This document shows positions 1-7,028 of a DNA stretch of 8,391 nucleotides, one piece after another (position 1 is the stretch's first letter; every line of letters begins with the position of its first letter). The stretch is from contig CABVEG010000066.1 in the NCBI GenBank assembly GCA_902497185.1, positions 1-8,391 on the forward strand. The letters are read 5' to 3'. The position numbers and the translations under genes are program-made. The notes below the pieces were generated by a model. It had not been told where the DNA came from. It did no database searches and was given only the letters and a program-made list of their open reading frames with translations. Source of the DNA: an uncultured Eubacteriales bacterium (GTDB lineage Bacteria; Bacillota; Clostridia; Lachnospirales; CAG-274).

Positions 1-1170
1 TTTTATAATTCACCCTGTAAGGAGCTTAATATGATTGGCGTTACAGGCACTAACGGCAAAACCAGCACAACATACTTTATTGAATCAGTATTAAATTATA
101 TTAAGCACAAAACAGCAGTTATAGGTACTGTTGAAATAAGAATTGGCGGTAAAAAGAGGGAAATTGACTTTGCCACAAGCACAACTCCTGACACTATTGA
201 GCTTAATCAAATGCTTAGAATTATGGCAGATGAAAAGTGTGATGATGTTATTATGGAGGTTTCTTCTCACAGTCTTGAGCTTAAAAAGGTTAAGGGTATT
301 GATTTTAAGGTAGGCATATTTACTAATCTTACTCAGGATCACCTTGATTTTCATAAGACTATGGAGAATTATTGCAGTGCAAAGGCAAAGCTTTTTAAAA
401 TGTGTGAATATGGCGTTATAAATGCTGATGATGAATGGGCTGACAAAATTATGGAAAATGCCTCCTGTAAAATAATGACTTACAGCATTGAAAAGCCATC
501 TGATTTACAGGCTAAGGATATTGAATACTTAATGGACAGAGTTCACTTTACCGTGAATATTAATGGAGAAGATGTAAGATTTGAGCTTATGGTTCCCGGT
601 CGTTTCAGTGTATACAATGCTCTTGGGGCTATTGGTGCAATGTTATCAATGGGAGTTGATGTATACGATATTAAAGCAGGAATTAACAATATTAAGGGCG
701 TTCCGGGAAGAATACAGAATATACCTAATGATAAGGGCTTTAATGTAATTGTAGACTATGCCCATACTCCTGACGGCTTGGAAAATATTATAAATGCCGT
801 AAGAGAGTTTACAAAGGGCAGAATTATAACAGTATTTGGCTGTGGCGGTGACAGGGACAGAACTAAGCGTCCTATTATGGGACGTATTGTGGCTGAGCTT
901 TCGGATATACCTGTTATTACATCAGATAATCCACGTTCAGAAGACCCGGATGCCATTTTAAAAGAGATTGAGGCAGGAGTTAAGCCTGTTACCGATAAGT
1001 ATGAAATGATTGTCGACAGAAAATCTGCCATTAGAAAAGCCGTGGAAATTGCTGAAAAGGGTGACAGCATTATTATAGCAGGCAAGGGTCACGAAAACTA
1101 TCAGATTTTAAAGGACAGAACTATACATTTTGATGATGCAGAGGTTGCTGCGGAAATTTTAGGAGAGTAA
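1..1170 (+). CDS. murE: UDP-N-acetylmuramoyl-L-alanyl-D-glutamate--2,6-diaminopimelate ligase, 5'-truncated by window edge
   Basis: Cytoplasmic Mur ligase that adds the third amino acid to UDP-MurNAc-L-Ala-D-Glu with ATP. The frame is open to base 1. The ten codons before the ATG at 31 read FYNSPCKELN, which fits the usual MurE run just ahead of the P-loop, so the ATG at 31 is internal and the true start lies off the left edge. Visible residues number 389; roughly 100 N-terminal residues (the UDP-binding domain) are missing against a usual 480-500. Counting from base 1, the ATP loop TGTNGKT is at residues 15-21, the likely carbamylated Lys of AKxxLF at 128, DYAHTPDGL and GCGGDRDRTKRP follow in the central and C-terminal parts, and the substrate-selecting DNPR is at 309-312 (nt 925-936). 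In known MurE families DNPR marks meso-diaminopimelate enzymes, while lysine enzymes such as that of S. aureus differ there. The end of the gene carries the murF ribosome-binding site. Confidence 0.96.
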   Translation, partial: FYNSPCKELNMIGVTGTNGKTSTTYFIESVLNYIKHKTAVIGTVEIRIGGKKREIDFATSTTPDTIELNQMLRIMADEKCDDVIMEVSSHSLELKKVKGIDFKVGIFTNLTQDHLDFHKTMENYCSAKAKLFKMCEYGVINADDEWADKIMENASCKIMTYSIEKPSDLQAKDIEYLMDRVHFTVNINGEDVRFELMVPGRFSVYNALGAIGAMLSMGVDVYDIKAGINNIKGVPGRIQNIPNDKGFNVIVDYAHTPDGLENIINAVREFTKGRIITVFGCGGDRDRTKRPIMGRIVAELSDIPVITSDNPRSEDPDAILKEIEAGVKPVTDKYEMIVDRKSAIRKAVEIAEKGDSIIIAGKGHENYQILKDRTIHFDDAEVAAEILGE

Positions 1171-1174
1171 TAAA

Positions 1175-2536
1175 ATGAAATTAAGATTAAAGGAAATTGC
1201 AGAAAATATTGGCGGCAGATTAATTGGTGCTGACGTTGAAATAAATTCTGTTTCCAGAGATTCCAGAGATATTGGAGATAACTGCCTTTATGTGCCCTTG
1301 AAGGGTGAAAAGTTTGACGGTCATGATTTTATAGAAAAGGCTTGTGCAGAGGGCGCTGTGGCAGTAATAAGTGAAAAAGCAGATGAAAACTATCCTGTGC
1401 CTGCAATTATTGTTGAGGATACAAGAATTGCTCTTGGAGATATTGCAAGATACTACAGAAAGAGCCTTAAAAATCTTAAGGTTGTGGCAATTACAGGTAG
1501 TGTAGGCAAGACTACAACAAAGGATATTGTTGCTTCTGTTATATCAAGAAAATATAAAACCGTAAAAACTCAGGGTAATTACAACAACGATATTGGTGTT
1601 CCCCTTACTATATTTAATATTGAGGAGGATACAGAGGTTGCCGTTATTGAAATGGGTATGAATCACTTTGGTGAAATTGATTATCTTTCATCAATAGCTT
1701 TACCTGATATTGGAATTATTACTAATGTTGGTGTATCACATATTGAAAACTTAGGCTCAAGGGAAGGCATACTTCAGGCAAAGTGTGAAATTTTTAACCA
1801 TATGGCAGAGGAAAGCCCGAAAATATTAAACGGTGATGATGATATGCTTGTGACTGTTGCGAGAAAGTATAAGAATTTATGCTATTGCAGCTTAAATGAA
1901 TTTGCGGATGTTCATGCAGGCAATGTGGTTGAAAAGGGACTTGAAGGTATTGACTGTACTATTTATTTAGACGATAATAAAATGGAAATACCTGTTGAAA
2001 TACCTATACCAGGAAAGCATATGGTGCAAAATTCTATGATTGCGGCAGCAGCAGGCTATATGCTTGGTCTTAGTGCTCTTGAAATTAAGAGCGGCATTGA
2101 GTGCTTTCATCCTACAGCAAACAGAATGGATATTTTCAAAACCTCAAAATACACTGTTATAAATGATGTTTATAATGCAAATCCTCAATCAGTTAAGGCA
2201 GGTATTGATGTATTAAAGGGCTGCAAGGGTACTACCTGCTGTATTTTGGGAGATATGTTTGAGCTTGGTGAAAATGCTCCAAAATATCATGCAGAGGTTG
2301 GACGCTATGCAGTAAACAGAGGAATTGATTATGTTGTTTGTATAGGTGAGCTTTCTGAAAATATGTATGAAGGTGCAGTTGCAATGGGCGGCAGTGAAAT
2401 TGCATATTTTAAGACAAAGGAAGAGTTTATTGAAAGAATGAATAACATTCTTCCCGAAAAAGCAACTTTGCTTGTTAAAGCATCAAGAGGTATGCATTTT
2501 GAAAAAATAATTGATAAACTAAGGAGTGAGGAATAA
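1175..2536 (+). CDS. murF: UDP-N-acetylmuramoyl-tripeptide--D-alanyl-D-alanine ligase
   Basis: Cytoplasmic Mur ligase that attaches D-Ala-D-Ala to the UDP-MurNAc-tripeptide, completing the pentapeptide substrate of MraY. Its 453 residues are full length for the family. Visible in order: N-terminal UDP-binding domain with SRDSR (27-31); ATP loop TGSVGKT (107-113) followed by TTKD; GNYNNDIGVPLT (134-145); EMGMNHFGEI (159-168); TNVGVSHIENLGS (183-195); NDVYNANPQS (330-339); LGDMFELGE (358-366); and VKASRGMHFEKI near the end. The sequence AGGAGAG at 1161-1167, inside the last codons of murE, lies 7 nt before the ATG. Only 4 nt separate the two genes, and the stop overlaps the mraY start by one base (TAATG), which suggests translational coupling. 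No key residue appears to be missing. Confidence 0.97.
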   Translation: MKLRLKEIAENIGGRLIGADVEINSVSRDSRDIGDNCLYVPLKGEKFDGHDFIEKACAEGAVAVISEKADENYPVPAIIVEDTRIALGDIARYYRKSLKNLKVVAITGSVGKTTTKDIVASVISRKYKTVKTQGNYNNDIGVPLTIFNIEEDTEVAVIEMGMNHFGEIDYLSSIALPDIGIITNVGVSHIENLGSREGILQAKCEIFNHMAEESPKILNGDDDMLVTVARKYKNLCYCSLNEFADVHAGNVVEKGLEGIDCTIYLDDNKMEIPVEIPIPGKHMVQNSMIAAAAGYMLGLSALEIKSGIECFHPTANRMDIFKTSKYTVINDVYNANPQSVKAGIDVLKGCKGTTCCILGDMFELGENAPKYHAEVGRYAVNRGIDYVVCIGELSENMYEGAVAMGGSEIAYFKTKEEFIERMNNILPEKATLLVKASRGMHFEKIIDKLRSEE

Positions 2537-3573
2537 TGCCTGAAATTATTAGAGAAAATCCTTTTATTGAAAATTTAGCATCATCATATATACCTGACAG
2601 AACACTTATTATTTGTGCCGTTTTGCTTGCATTTATTGTTACTGTAATTTTGTGCCCTATAGTAATACCTGTACTTCACAGAATGAAGTTTGGCCAGCCT
2701 ATAAGGGAGGAAGGACCTCAGTCACACAAGAAAAAAGAGGGTACTCCTACCATGGGCGGTGTTATGATACTTATTGGTTTTATAATTTCTGCTCTTGTAT
2801 TTGCAGGAGGAAACAGTGATGCTGTTGCTGTAATTCTTATAACAATAGGCTATGGTATTGTAGGCTTTGTTGATGATTTTTTGAAGGTTGTTAAAAAGCA
2901 GAATGAGGGGCTTACTCCTTTGCAGAAGATTATATTTCAGCTTGCCGTAACCGTTCTTTTCTATTTGTATATTGTTAAGTCAGGTGCCGGTACTGAAATT
3001 TATATTCCTTTCACAAAGGGTGTATTTATTGATTTAGGCATTTTATATGCACCGTTTTTATTCTTTGTTATGGTTGGTACCGTAAACAGTGTTAATTTAA
3101 CTGATGGACTTGATGGTCTTGCATCAGGTGTTACTGTTTTAGTAACCGTATTCTTCCTTTTTGTGGCTCTTGGTGCTAATATACTTGGACTTACTTATGT
3201 ATGTGGTGCTATGATTGGAGCATTAATGGGCTTTCTTGTGTTTAACTGCCACCCTGCAAAGGTATTTATGGGTGACACAGGCTCTCTTGCTTTGGGAGGC
3301 TTTATTGCAAGCATTGCCATACTTACAAAGATGCCTGTAATGCTTGTAATTGTTGGATTTATTTATGTATGCGAGAGCTTATCTGTTATTATACAGGTAA
3401 CATATTTTAAATTAACTCATGGCAAAAGAATTTTCAAAATGGCTCCCATTCACCATCACTTTGAGCTTTGCGGTTTGGAGGGCATAAAGGTTGTTCAGCT
3501 TTTTTGGATTGTAACTGCTGTTATGTGTCTTATTGGCTATATTGCGGCTAAGGGTGCTTTATTTATAAACTAG
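2536..3573 (+). CDS. mraY: Phospho-N-acetylmuramoyl-pentapeptide-transferase
   Basis: Polytopic membrane enzyme that transfers phospho-MurNAc-pentapeptide from UDP to undecaprenyl phosphate, giving lipid I. The 345 residues include many hydrophobic segments. Family landmarks: KKKEGTPTMGG (65-75), the aspartate pair FVDDFLKV (Asp113, Asp114), NLTDGLDGLASG (187-198), MGDTGSLALGG with Asp247, and the MraY-specific APIHHHFE with His306-308. The aspartates and His cluster match the Mg2+ and nucleotide site known from MraY structures. The start ATG overlaps the murF stop by one base, and AAGGAG at 2521-2526 provides a Shine-Dalgarno 9 nt upstream. About 20 residues precede the first membrane segment. 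It sits between the enzyme that makes its substrate (MurF) and murD. Confidence 0.97.
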   Translation: MPEIIRENPFIENLASSYIPDRTLIICAVLLAFIVTVILCPIVIPVLHRMKFGQPIREEGPQSHKKKEGTPTMGGVMILIGFIISALVFAGGNSDAVAVILITIGYGIVGFVDDFLKVVKKQNEGLTPLQKIIFQLAVTVLFYLYIVKSGAGTEIYIPFTKGVFIDLGILYAPFLFFVMVGTVNSVNLTDGLDGLASGVTVLVTVFFLFVALGANILGLTYVCGAMIGALMGFLVFNCHPAKVFMGDTGSLALGGFIASIAILTKMPVMLVIVGFIYVCESLSVIIQVTYFKLTHGKRIFKMAPIHHHFELCGLEGIKVVQLFWIVTAVMCLIGYIAAKGALFIN

Positions 3574-3585
3574 GGGGATAATATA

Positions 3586-4941
3586 ATGAATTTTAAGGAT
3601 AAAAAGGTTTTAGTAAGCGGTGTTGCCAAAAGCGGTATATCTGCTGCATATTTACTTAAAAAGTTAGGTGCAGATGTAACTATTCAGGATGCAAAGACTG
3701 AGGATAAGCTAGGTGATGTTGTAAATGAGCTTAGAAATAATGGTATTAGGCTTTACTTAGGAGCAAATCCCGATGAAATTATTGAGGATATGGATGTTCT
3801 TGTAATGAGTCCCGGTGTGCCAACGGATTTGCCTTTTGTAGACAAGGCAAGGGAAAAGGGAATACCTGTTATAGGTGAAATTGAGCTTGCTTATATGTTT
3901 TCAAAGTCACCTGTTATAGGTATTACAGGTACTAACGGCAAGACTACAACAACTACTTTAGTAGGTGATATATGCAAGGCGCATTTTGAAGATACATACG
4001 TTGTGGGAAATATAGGCAATCCTTTTGCTGACATTGCTCTTGATACTACTGAGGGTGGTGCCGTTGTTGCCGAGCTTTCAAGTTTTCAGCTTGAAACCAT
4101 TAATGAGTTCAGACCTAAGGTAAGTGCAGTGTTGAATATAACTCCCGATCATTTAAACAGACATCATACTCTTGAAAATTATATTGCAGCAAAGGAAAGA
4201 GTTTTTGAAAATCAGACTGCTGAGGATTATTGTATATTAAATTACAATGATGAAACTACAAAAAAAATGGCGGATAAAACTAAGGCAAGGGTTATTTTCT
4301 TTTCTCTTAACAATGAACTTAAAGAAGGTATTTATTCCGATGAAAAGAGTATTTATATAAGAGCCTTTGGTTATGATGAAAAGGTTGTGGATATTGATGA
4401 GCTTAAAATTTTAGGAGGACATAATGTTGAAAATGCCATGGCGGCAATTGGCTGTACTGCAGCCTTTGGCGTACCTCTTGAAATTATAAGAAAGGTTTTA
4501 AAGGAATTTAGGGCAGTTGAACACAGAATTGAATATGTTACAACCATAAATGATATTGAGTTTTACAATGACTCAAAGGGTACTAATCCTGATGCTTCAA
4601 TTAAGGCTGTTGAGGCTATGAAGCGTCCGATTTGTATTATTGCGGGTGGTTATGACAAGGGTTCGGATTATACTGAATATGTGGCAGCCTTTAAGGGCAG
4701 AGTTAAGTTCGCTGCTGTTATAGGTGCTGTTAAGGATAAGATTGCTGATACTCTTGATAAGGCAGGCTTTACAAATTATAAGATTGCTGAAACCTTTGAG
4801 GAAGCTATTGACCTTTGCTATGAAAATGCAAAAAAGGGTGATTGTGTACTTCTTTCGCCTGCCTGTGCAAGCTGGGATATGTTTAAGTCTTATGAGCAGA
4901 GAGGCGAAATATTTAAGGACTATGTTAGAAAGTTAAAATAG
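3586..4941 (+). CDS. murD: UDP-N-acetylmuramoylalanine--D-glutamate ligase
   Basis: Cytoplasmic Mur ligase that adds D-Glu to UDP-MurNAc-L-Ala, two steps before MurF. The 451 residues are normal for the family. The N-terminal domain has the MurD-type nucleotide-binding start (SGVAKSGISAA, 11-21) and MSPGVP (74-79). The ATP loop TGTNGKT is at 114-120, the likely carbamylated lysine at 203 (AAKERVF), HNVENAMAA at 279-287, NDSKGTNPDAS at 328-338, and the C-terminal LSPACASWDMFKSYEQRG at 423-440 is diagnostic for MurD. A G-rich ribosome-binding site (AGGGGG, 3572-3577) overlaps the mraY stop codon and lies 8 nt before the ATG. The gene ends 15 nt before the ftsW start. The operon order is not the reaction order, which is usual for dcw clusters. 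Confidence 0.97.
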   Translation: MNFKDKKVLVSGVAKSGISAAYLLKKLGADVTIQDAKTEDKLGDVVNELRNNGIRLYLGANPDEIIEDMDVLVMSPGVPTDLPFVDKAREKGIPVIGEIELAYMFSKSPVIGITGTNGKTTTTTLVGDICKAHFEDTYVVGNIGNPFADIALDTTEGGAVVAELSSFQLETINEFRPKVSAVLNITPDHLNRHHTLENYIAAKERVFENQTAEDYCILNYNDETTKKMADKTKARVIFFSLNNELKEGIYSDEKSIYIRAFGYDEKVVDIDELKILGGHNVENAMAAIGCTAAFGVPLEIIRKVLKEFRAVEHRIEYVTTINDIEFYNDSKGTNPDASIKAVEAMKRPICIIAGGYDKGSDYTEYVAAFKGRVKFAAVIGAVKDKIADTLDKAGFTNYKIAETFEEAIDLCYENAKKGDCVLLSPACASWDMFKSYEQRGEIFKDYVRKLK

Positions 4942-4946
4942 AAATT

Positions 4947-4952
4947 GGTGAT
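4947..4952 (+). promoter_or_regulatory. Ribosome-binding site deciding the ftsW start
   Basis: GGTGAT matches the downstream half of the full anti-Shine-Dalgarno complement (AAAGGAGGTGATCC) and ends 4 nt before the ATG at 4957. In-frame TTG (4945) and GTG (4948) codons could extend the protein by four residues, but both overlap this site and have no Shine-Dalgarno of their own. The ATG is therefore preferred. Confidence 0.65.
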
Positions 4953-4956
4953 TGAT

Positions 4957-6207
4957 ATGAATAATTATGGCAGAAAAGATACCCTGCCTCCTTTAAGACG
5001 GGAAGGTTCTCAGGGCAGCGGCTACAGACAAACCAATACTGTGCCTAAGCCTGAAACTAAAAATAAAACTAAATATTCATCGGCAAAACATTATCAAAGA
5101 AATACAAAGGTAAAATATAAGGGTCAGATTGACTATGTAATTCTTCTTTGTGTTATACTTCTTGTTGCAATAGGTGTAATTATGGTATTCAGCTCCAGTT
5201 ATTATACAGCAGGCAAGGGAGAAAATGCGGATATGTATTCATTTCTTAAAAAGGATATTGTATATTCAGCATTAGGCTTTGTTGCTATGTACTTTGTATC
5301 CAGAATTAATTATGAGGTGTTAAAACTTTTTGTAAAGCCCTTGTATTTTGGTTCCATTGTACTTTTGCTTTTAGTATTTACTCCTCTTGGTGTTGTACAT
5401 AACGGTGCAAGAAGATGGCTTAACTTTGGTTTTGAATTTCAGCCTTCTGAAATTGCGAAGTTTGCCCTTATTATTACCCTTGCGGCAGTTCTTGAAAATA
5501 ACCCCAAAATGCTGGGAGATATTAAGGGTGTTGCAAAATACTTAGGTATTATGCTTTTGCCTACAGGTATTGTTGCTATGGAAAACCTTAGTACGGCTAT
5601 TGTTATAGGCGGTATTAGTGTTGTACTTCTCTTTGTTTATTCTCCTAAGTTAAGATACCCGGTAGGTGTGGGAGTAATGGGCGCTGTCGGTGTTCTTGGT
5701 ATGGTATTTGGTTCGTGGCGAAGTGACAGAGTTACTGCATGGCGTACTCCTGAGCTTGTTAAAAATGACACGGGTTATCAGGTGCTTCAGTCCCTTTATT
5801 CTGTTGCCAGCGGTGGTATGTTTGGACTTGGACTTGGAGGCTCAAGACAGAAACTTGGATATATGCCTGAGGCGCAAAACGATATTATATTTGCCATTAT
5901 ATGTGAGGAGCTTGGTTGGTTTGGCGCTGCTATAGTTGTTACATTGTTTATTGTACTTATATGGCGAGGAATTTACATTGCCATAAGAAATTCCAATGAA
6001 CCCTTTGCAATGCTTCTTGCTGTAGGTATTACATCGATGATTGCAATTCAGGTAATTATTAATATTGCCGTTGTTACTAACACCATACCTAATACAGGTA
6101 TACCTTTGCCTTTTATAAGCTATGGTGGTACATCTCTTGTAATGATGCTTGCCAGTATGGGGCTTTTGATGAATATATCAAGGTATCACGGTAAAAATGA
6201 TGTGTAA
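4957..6207 (+). CDS. ftsW: SEDS-family peptidoglycan polymerase, FtsW (SpoVE/RodA paralogue possible)
   Basis: Integral membrane glycosyltransferase that polymerises lipid II, normally with a partner class B penicillin-binding protein, at the division septum. From the ATG at 4957 it is 416 residues. A hydrophilic, basic cytoplasmic tail (about 1-57) is followed by roughly ten hydrophobic segments. SEDS landmarks: GARRWLNFG (150-158), FQPSEIAKFA (161-170), GYQVLQSLYSVASGG (273-287), PEAQNDIIFAIICEELGWFGA (304-324), and PNTGIPLPFISYGGTS (378-393). Its place directly after murD argues for FtsW, but the sporulation paralogue SpoVE has the same signature and cannot be excluded. The extracytoplasmic loop that usually carries the catalytic Asp reads AWRTPELVKNDTGYQ (261-275), with no Asp where E. 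coli FtsW has its EDP (compared from memory). A terminator follows 7 nt after the stop, so this is the last gene of the transcript. Confidence 0.93.
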   Translation: MNNYGRKDTLPPLRREGSQGSGYRQTNTVPKPETKNKTKYSSAKHYQRNTKVKYKGQIDYVILLCVILLVAIGVIMVFSSSYYTAGKGENADMYSFLKKDIVYSALGFVAMYFVSRINYEVLKLFVKPLYFGSIVLLLLVFTPLGVVHNGARRWLNFGFEFQPSEIAKFALIITLAAVLENNPKMLGDIKGVAKYLGIMLLPTGIVAMENLSTAIVIGGISVVLLFVYSPKLRYPVGVGVMGAVGVLGMVFGSWRSDRVTAWRTPELVKNDTGYQVLQSLYSVASGGMFGLGLGGSRQKLGYMPEAQNDIIFAIICEELGWFGAAIVVTLFIVLIWRGIYIAIRNSNEPFAMLLAVGITSMIAIQVIINIAVVTNTIPNTGIPLPFISYGGTSLVMMLASMGLLMNISRYHGKNDV

Positions 6208-6214
6208 ATAGGTT

Positions 6215-6247
6215 AAGCAGTGTAATTTTGATGTTGCACTGCTTTTT
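6215..6247 (+). terminator. Intrinsic terminator of the mur/fts operon
   Basis: An 11-bp stem pairs AAGCAGTGTAA (6215-6225) with TTGCACTGCTT (6234-6244), with one G-U pair, around an 8-nt loop. The stem runs into a T-tract at 6243-6247. It begins 7 nt after the ftsW stop, so the dcw transcript most likely ends here. Confidence 0.87.
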
Positions 6248-6281
6248 GCTTTAGTTAAATATCACAGAATATTATTTTATG

Positions 6282-6287
6282 TATAAT
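6282..6287 (+). promoter_or_regulatory. Possible -10 element for the BofC-like gene
   Basis: A perfect TATAAT lies 40 nt before the start codon of the next gene, in the gap after the ftsW terminator, so a promoter is expected here. No convincing -35 hexamer sits 16-18 nt upstream (best is ATATCA at 6259-6264, 3 of 6 matches to TTGACA). In such AT-rich DNA this could be chance, or the promoter could use another sigma factor. Confidence 0.4.
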
Positions 6288-6306
6288 TAATTACATTTAA
6301 GGCAAT

Positions 6307-6326
6307 AATATCCACGAGGTGATATT
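6307..6326 (+). promoter_or_regulatory. Ribosome-binding site in the loop of a small hairpin
   Basis: GAGGTGAT (6316-6323) is a strong extended Shine-Dalgarno ending 4 nt before the ATG at 6328, which sets that start. An in-frame GTG at 6319 lies inside this site and is not a credible start. AATATC (6307-6312) and GATATT (6321-6326) are perfect inverted repeats that would present CACGAGGT as an 8-nt loop. An upstream AATATCAC (6258-6265) is also perfectly complementary to GTGATATT (6319-6326) and could mask the site in longer transcripts. Confidence 0.5.
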
Positions 6327-6327
6327 T

Positions 6328-6867
6328 ATGAGAAGGGCGCTGAAATATTCTCTTATTATATTATGTGGTGTTATTTTTACTGTAATAGGCAGCTTAACGG
6401 GTTATTTCCTTGCTTATAAAAGTGAGCTTGACACCGAATACGGTACCGGTCTTGTTATGGCAGAGGCACAGCCTGACACCGTAATTAGTGAAAATACTGT
6501 TCTTGAATTTGTATATAATTATTCTGACGGTTTTTCGGAAACACAGCAGAGCCTGCCTCAGCAGTTTATGTATGGCTGGGACAGAGAAAAAACACAGAAT
6601 GCCTACAGTGACTGGCTTATGACGGAATTTAGCAGTGACAGGGTTGTTTTTAACAAAAGTATAGAGGGTGAAAGCAGTCAACACTATATATTGCGTGAAA
6701 ATAAAGGCTATATAGCCGTATATTATAGGGATTCCAATATTTTAAAGGAAATGACCTCCACTCCTATAGCATCATTAAGCGATGAAGACAGGAGACTTTT
6801 TGAAAAAGGAGTTGCAATAGACGGAGAAAAAAATCTTATAAAGTATATTGAAGGTTTGGAAACCTAA
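6328..6867 (+). CDS. Membrane-anchored protein with BofC C-terminal-like domain
   Basis: A 179-residue protein with a short basic N-terminus (MRR) and one hydrophobic segment (about residues 7-29), so probably a single-pass protein with its body outside the membrane. The body begins near residue 31. The part from TVLEFVYNY (57-65) through GWDREKTQNAYSDW (83-96), HYILRENKGYIAVYYRD (119-135) and LSDEDRRLFEKGVAIDGEKNL (150-170) follows the pattern I recall for Firmicute proteins with a BofC C-terminal domain: HY-[IV]-[LV]-R/K, GYIAVY, a Leu-x-x-x-D run, then a G-[IV] and a terminal acidic helix. In B. subtilis, BofC is a forespore protein that restrains SpoIVB signalling to the sigma-K checkpoint. 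Whether this protein acts in sporulation is inference; the assignment is from memory of the family, not a search. It is probably monocistronic, with a terminator upstream and a long gap downstream. Confidence 0.68.
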   Translation: MRRALKYSLIILCGVIFTVIGSLTGYFLAYKSELDTEYGTGLVMAEAQPDTVISENTVLEFVYNYSDGFSETQQSLPQQFMYGWDREKTQNAYSDWLMTEFSSDRVVFNKSIEGESSQHYILRENKGYIAVYYRDSNILKEMTSTPIASLSDEDRRLFEKGVAIDGEKNLIKYIEGLET

Positions 6868-6980
6868 AAAATAAAATTAATCCTATTGGTCAAAATATCT
6901 AATTTAAAGCTAAAAAAATATGTTTTTTGCTAAAAATTGCTATTTAATTAAAAAAATATACAAAAAAAAATAAAAAATCA
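6868..6980 (+). other. Gene-free, very AT-rich stretch with phased A-tracts
   Basis: No protein gene is visible here. A-runs of 5-9 bases start near 6912, 6932, 6950, 6962 and 6972, that is at intervals of about 20, 18, 12 and 10 nt, close to multiples of a DNA turn. Such phasing favours intrinsic bending. The last three runs (6950-6977) sit just upstream of the promoter at 6992-7022, where an UP element would lie. A weak imperfect hairpin (6908-6931, an A-run against a T-run closed by AGC/GCT) follows the BofC-like gene but lacks a T-tract after it. I see no convincing terminator for that gene. Confidence 0.45.
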
Positions 6981-6991
6981 ACTTATGTTTG

Positions 6992-7022
6992 TGAACACTT
7001 ATGCGTTGCCTAATGCTATAAT
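6992..7022 (+). promoter_or_regulatory. Extended -10 promoter for the candidate small RNA
   Basis: TGCTATAAT (7014-7022) is a perfect extended -10 (TGnTATAAT). The best upstream -35 candidate is TGAACA (6992-6997, 4 of 6 matches, 19-nt spacer), which is weak, as is common for extended -10 promoters. A-tracts lie directly upstream. The expected transcription start is near 7029, exactly where the first hairpin begins. No gene with a ribosome-binding site follows within 200 nt. Confidence 0.6.
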
Positions 7023-7028
7023 AATGAC

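Noticed and set aside
31..33. ATG as the start of murE
   Set aside because: The frame stays open to base 1 and the ten codons before it encode the usual MurE sequence ahead of the P-loop, and about 100 N-terminal residues would be missing. The AAGGAG before this ATG is simply the Lys-Glu codons.
756..1085. Minus-strand open frame of 109 codons antisense to murE
   Set aside because: It is wholly inside a well-conserved gene, has no recognisable family pattern, and the plus-strand MurE motifs account for the sequence.
35..3957. Repeated GTNGKT-coding sequences as a DNA repeat
   Set aside because: They are the homologous ATP loops of MurE and MurD (with GSVGKT in MurF), shared through protein family ancestry and not a repeat element.
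6394..6684. Minus-strand open frame antisense to the BofC-like gene
   Set aside because: The plus-strand gene has a strong ribosome-binding site and a recognisable domain pattern; the reverse frame has neither.
6908..6931. Terminator for the BofC-like gene
   Set aside because: The hairpin is almost all A-T with a bulge, and it is followed by an A-run instead of a T-tract, so it is unlikely to stop transcription.
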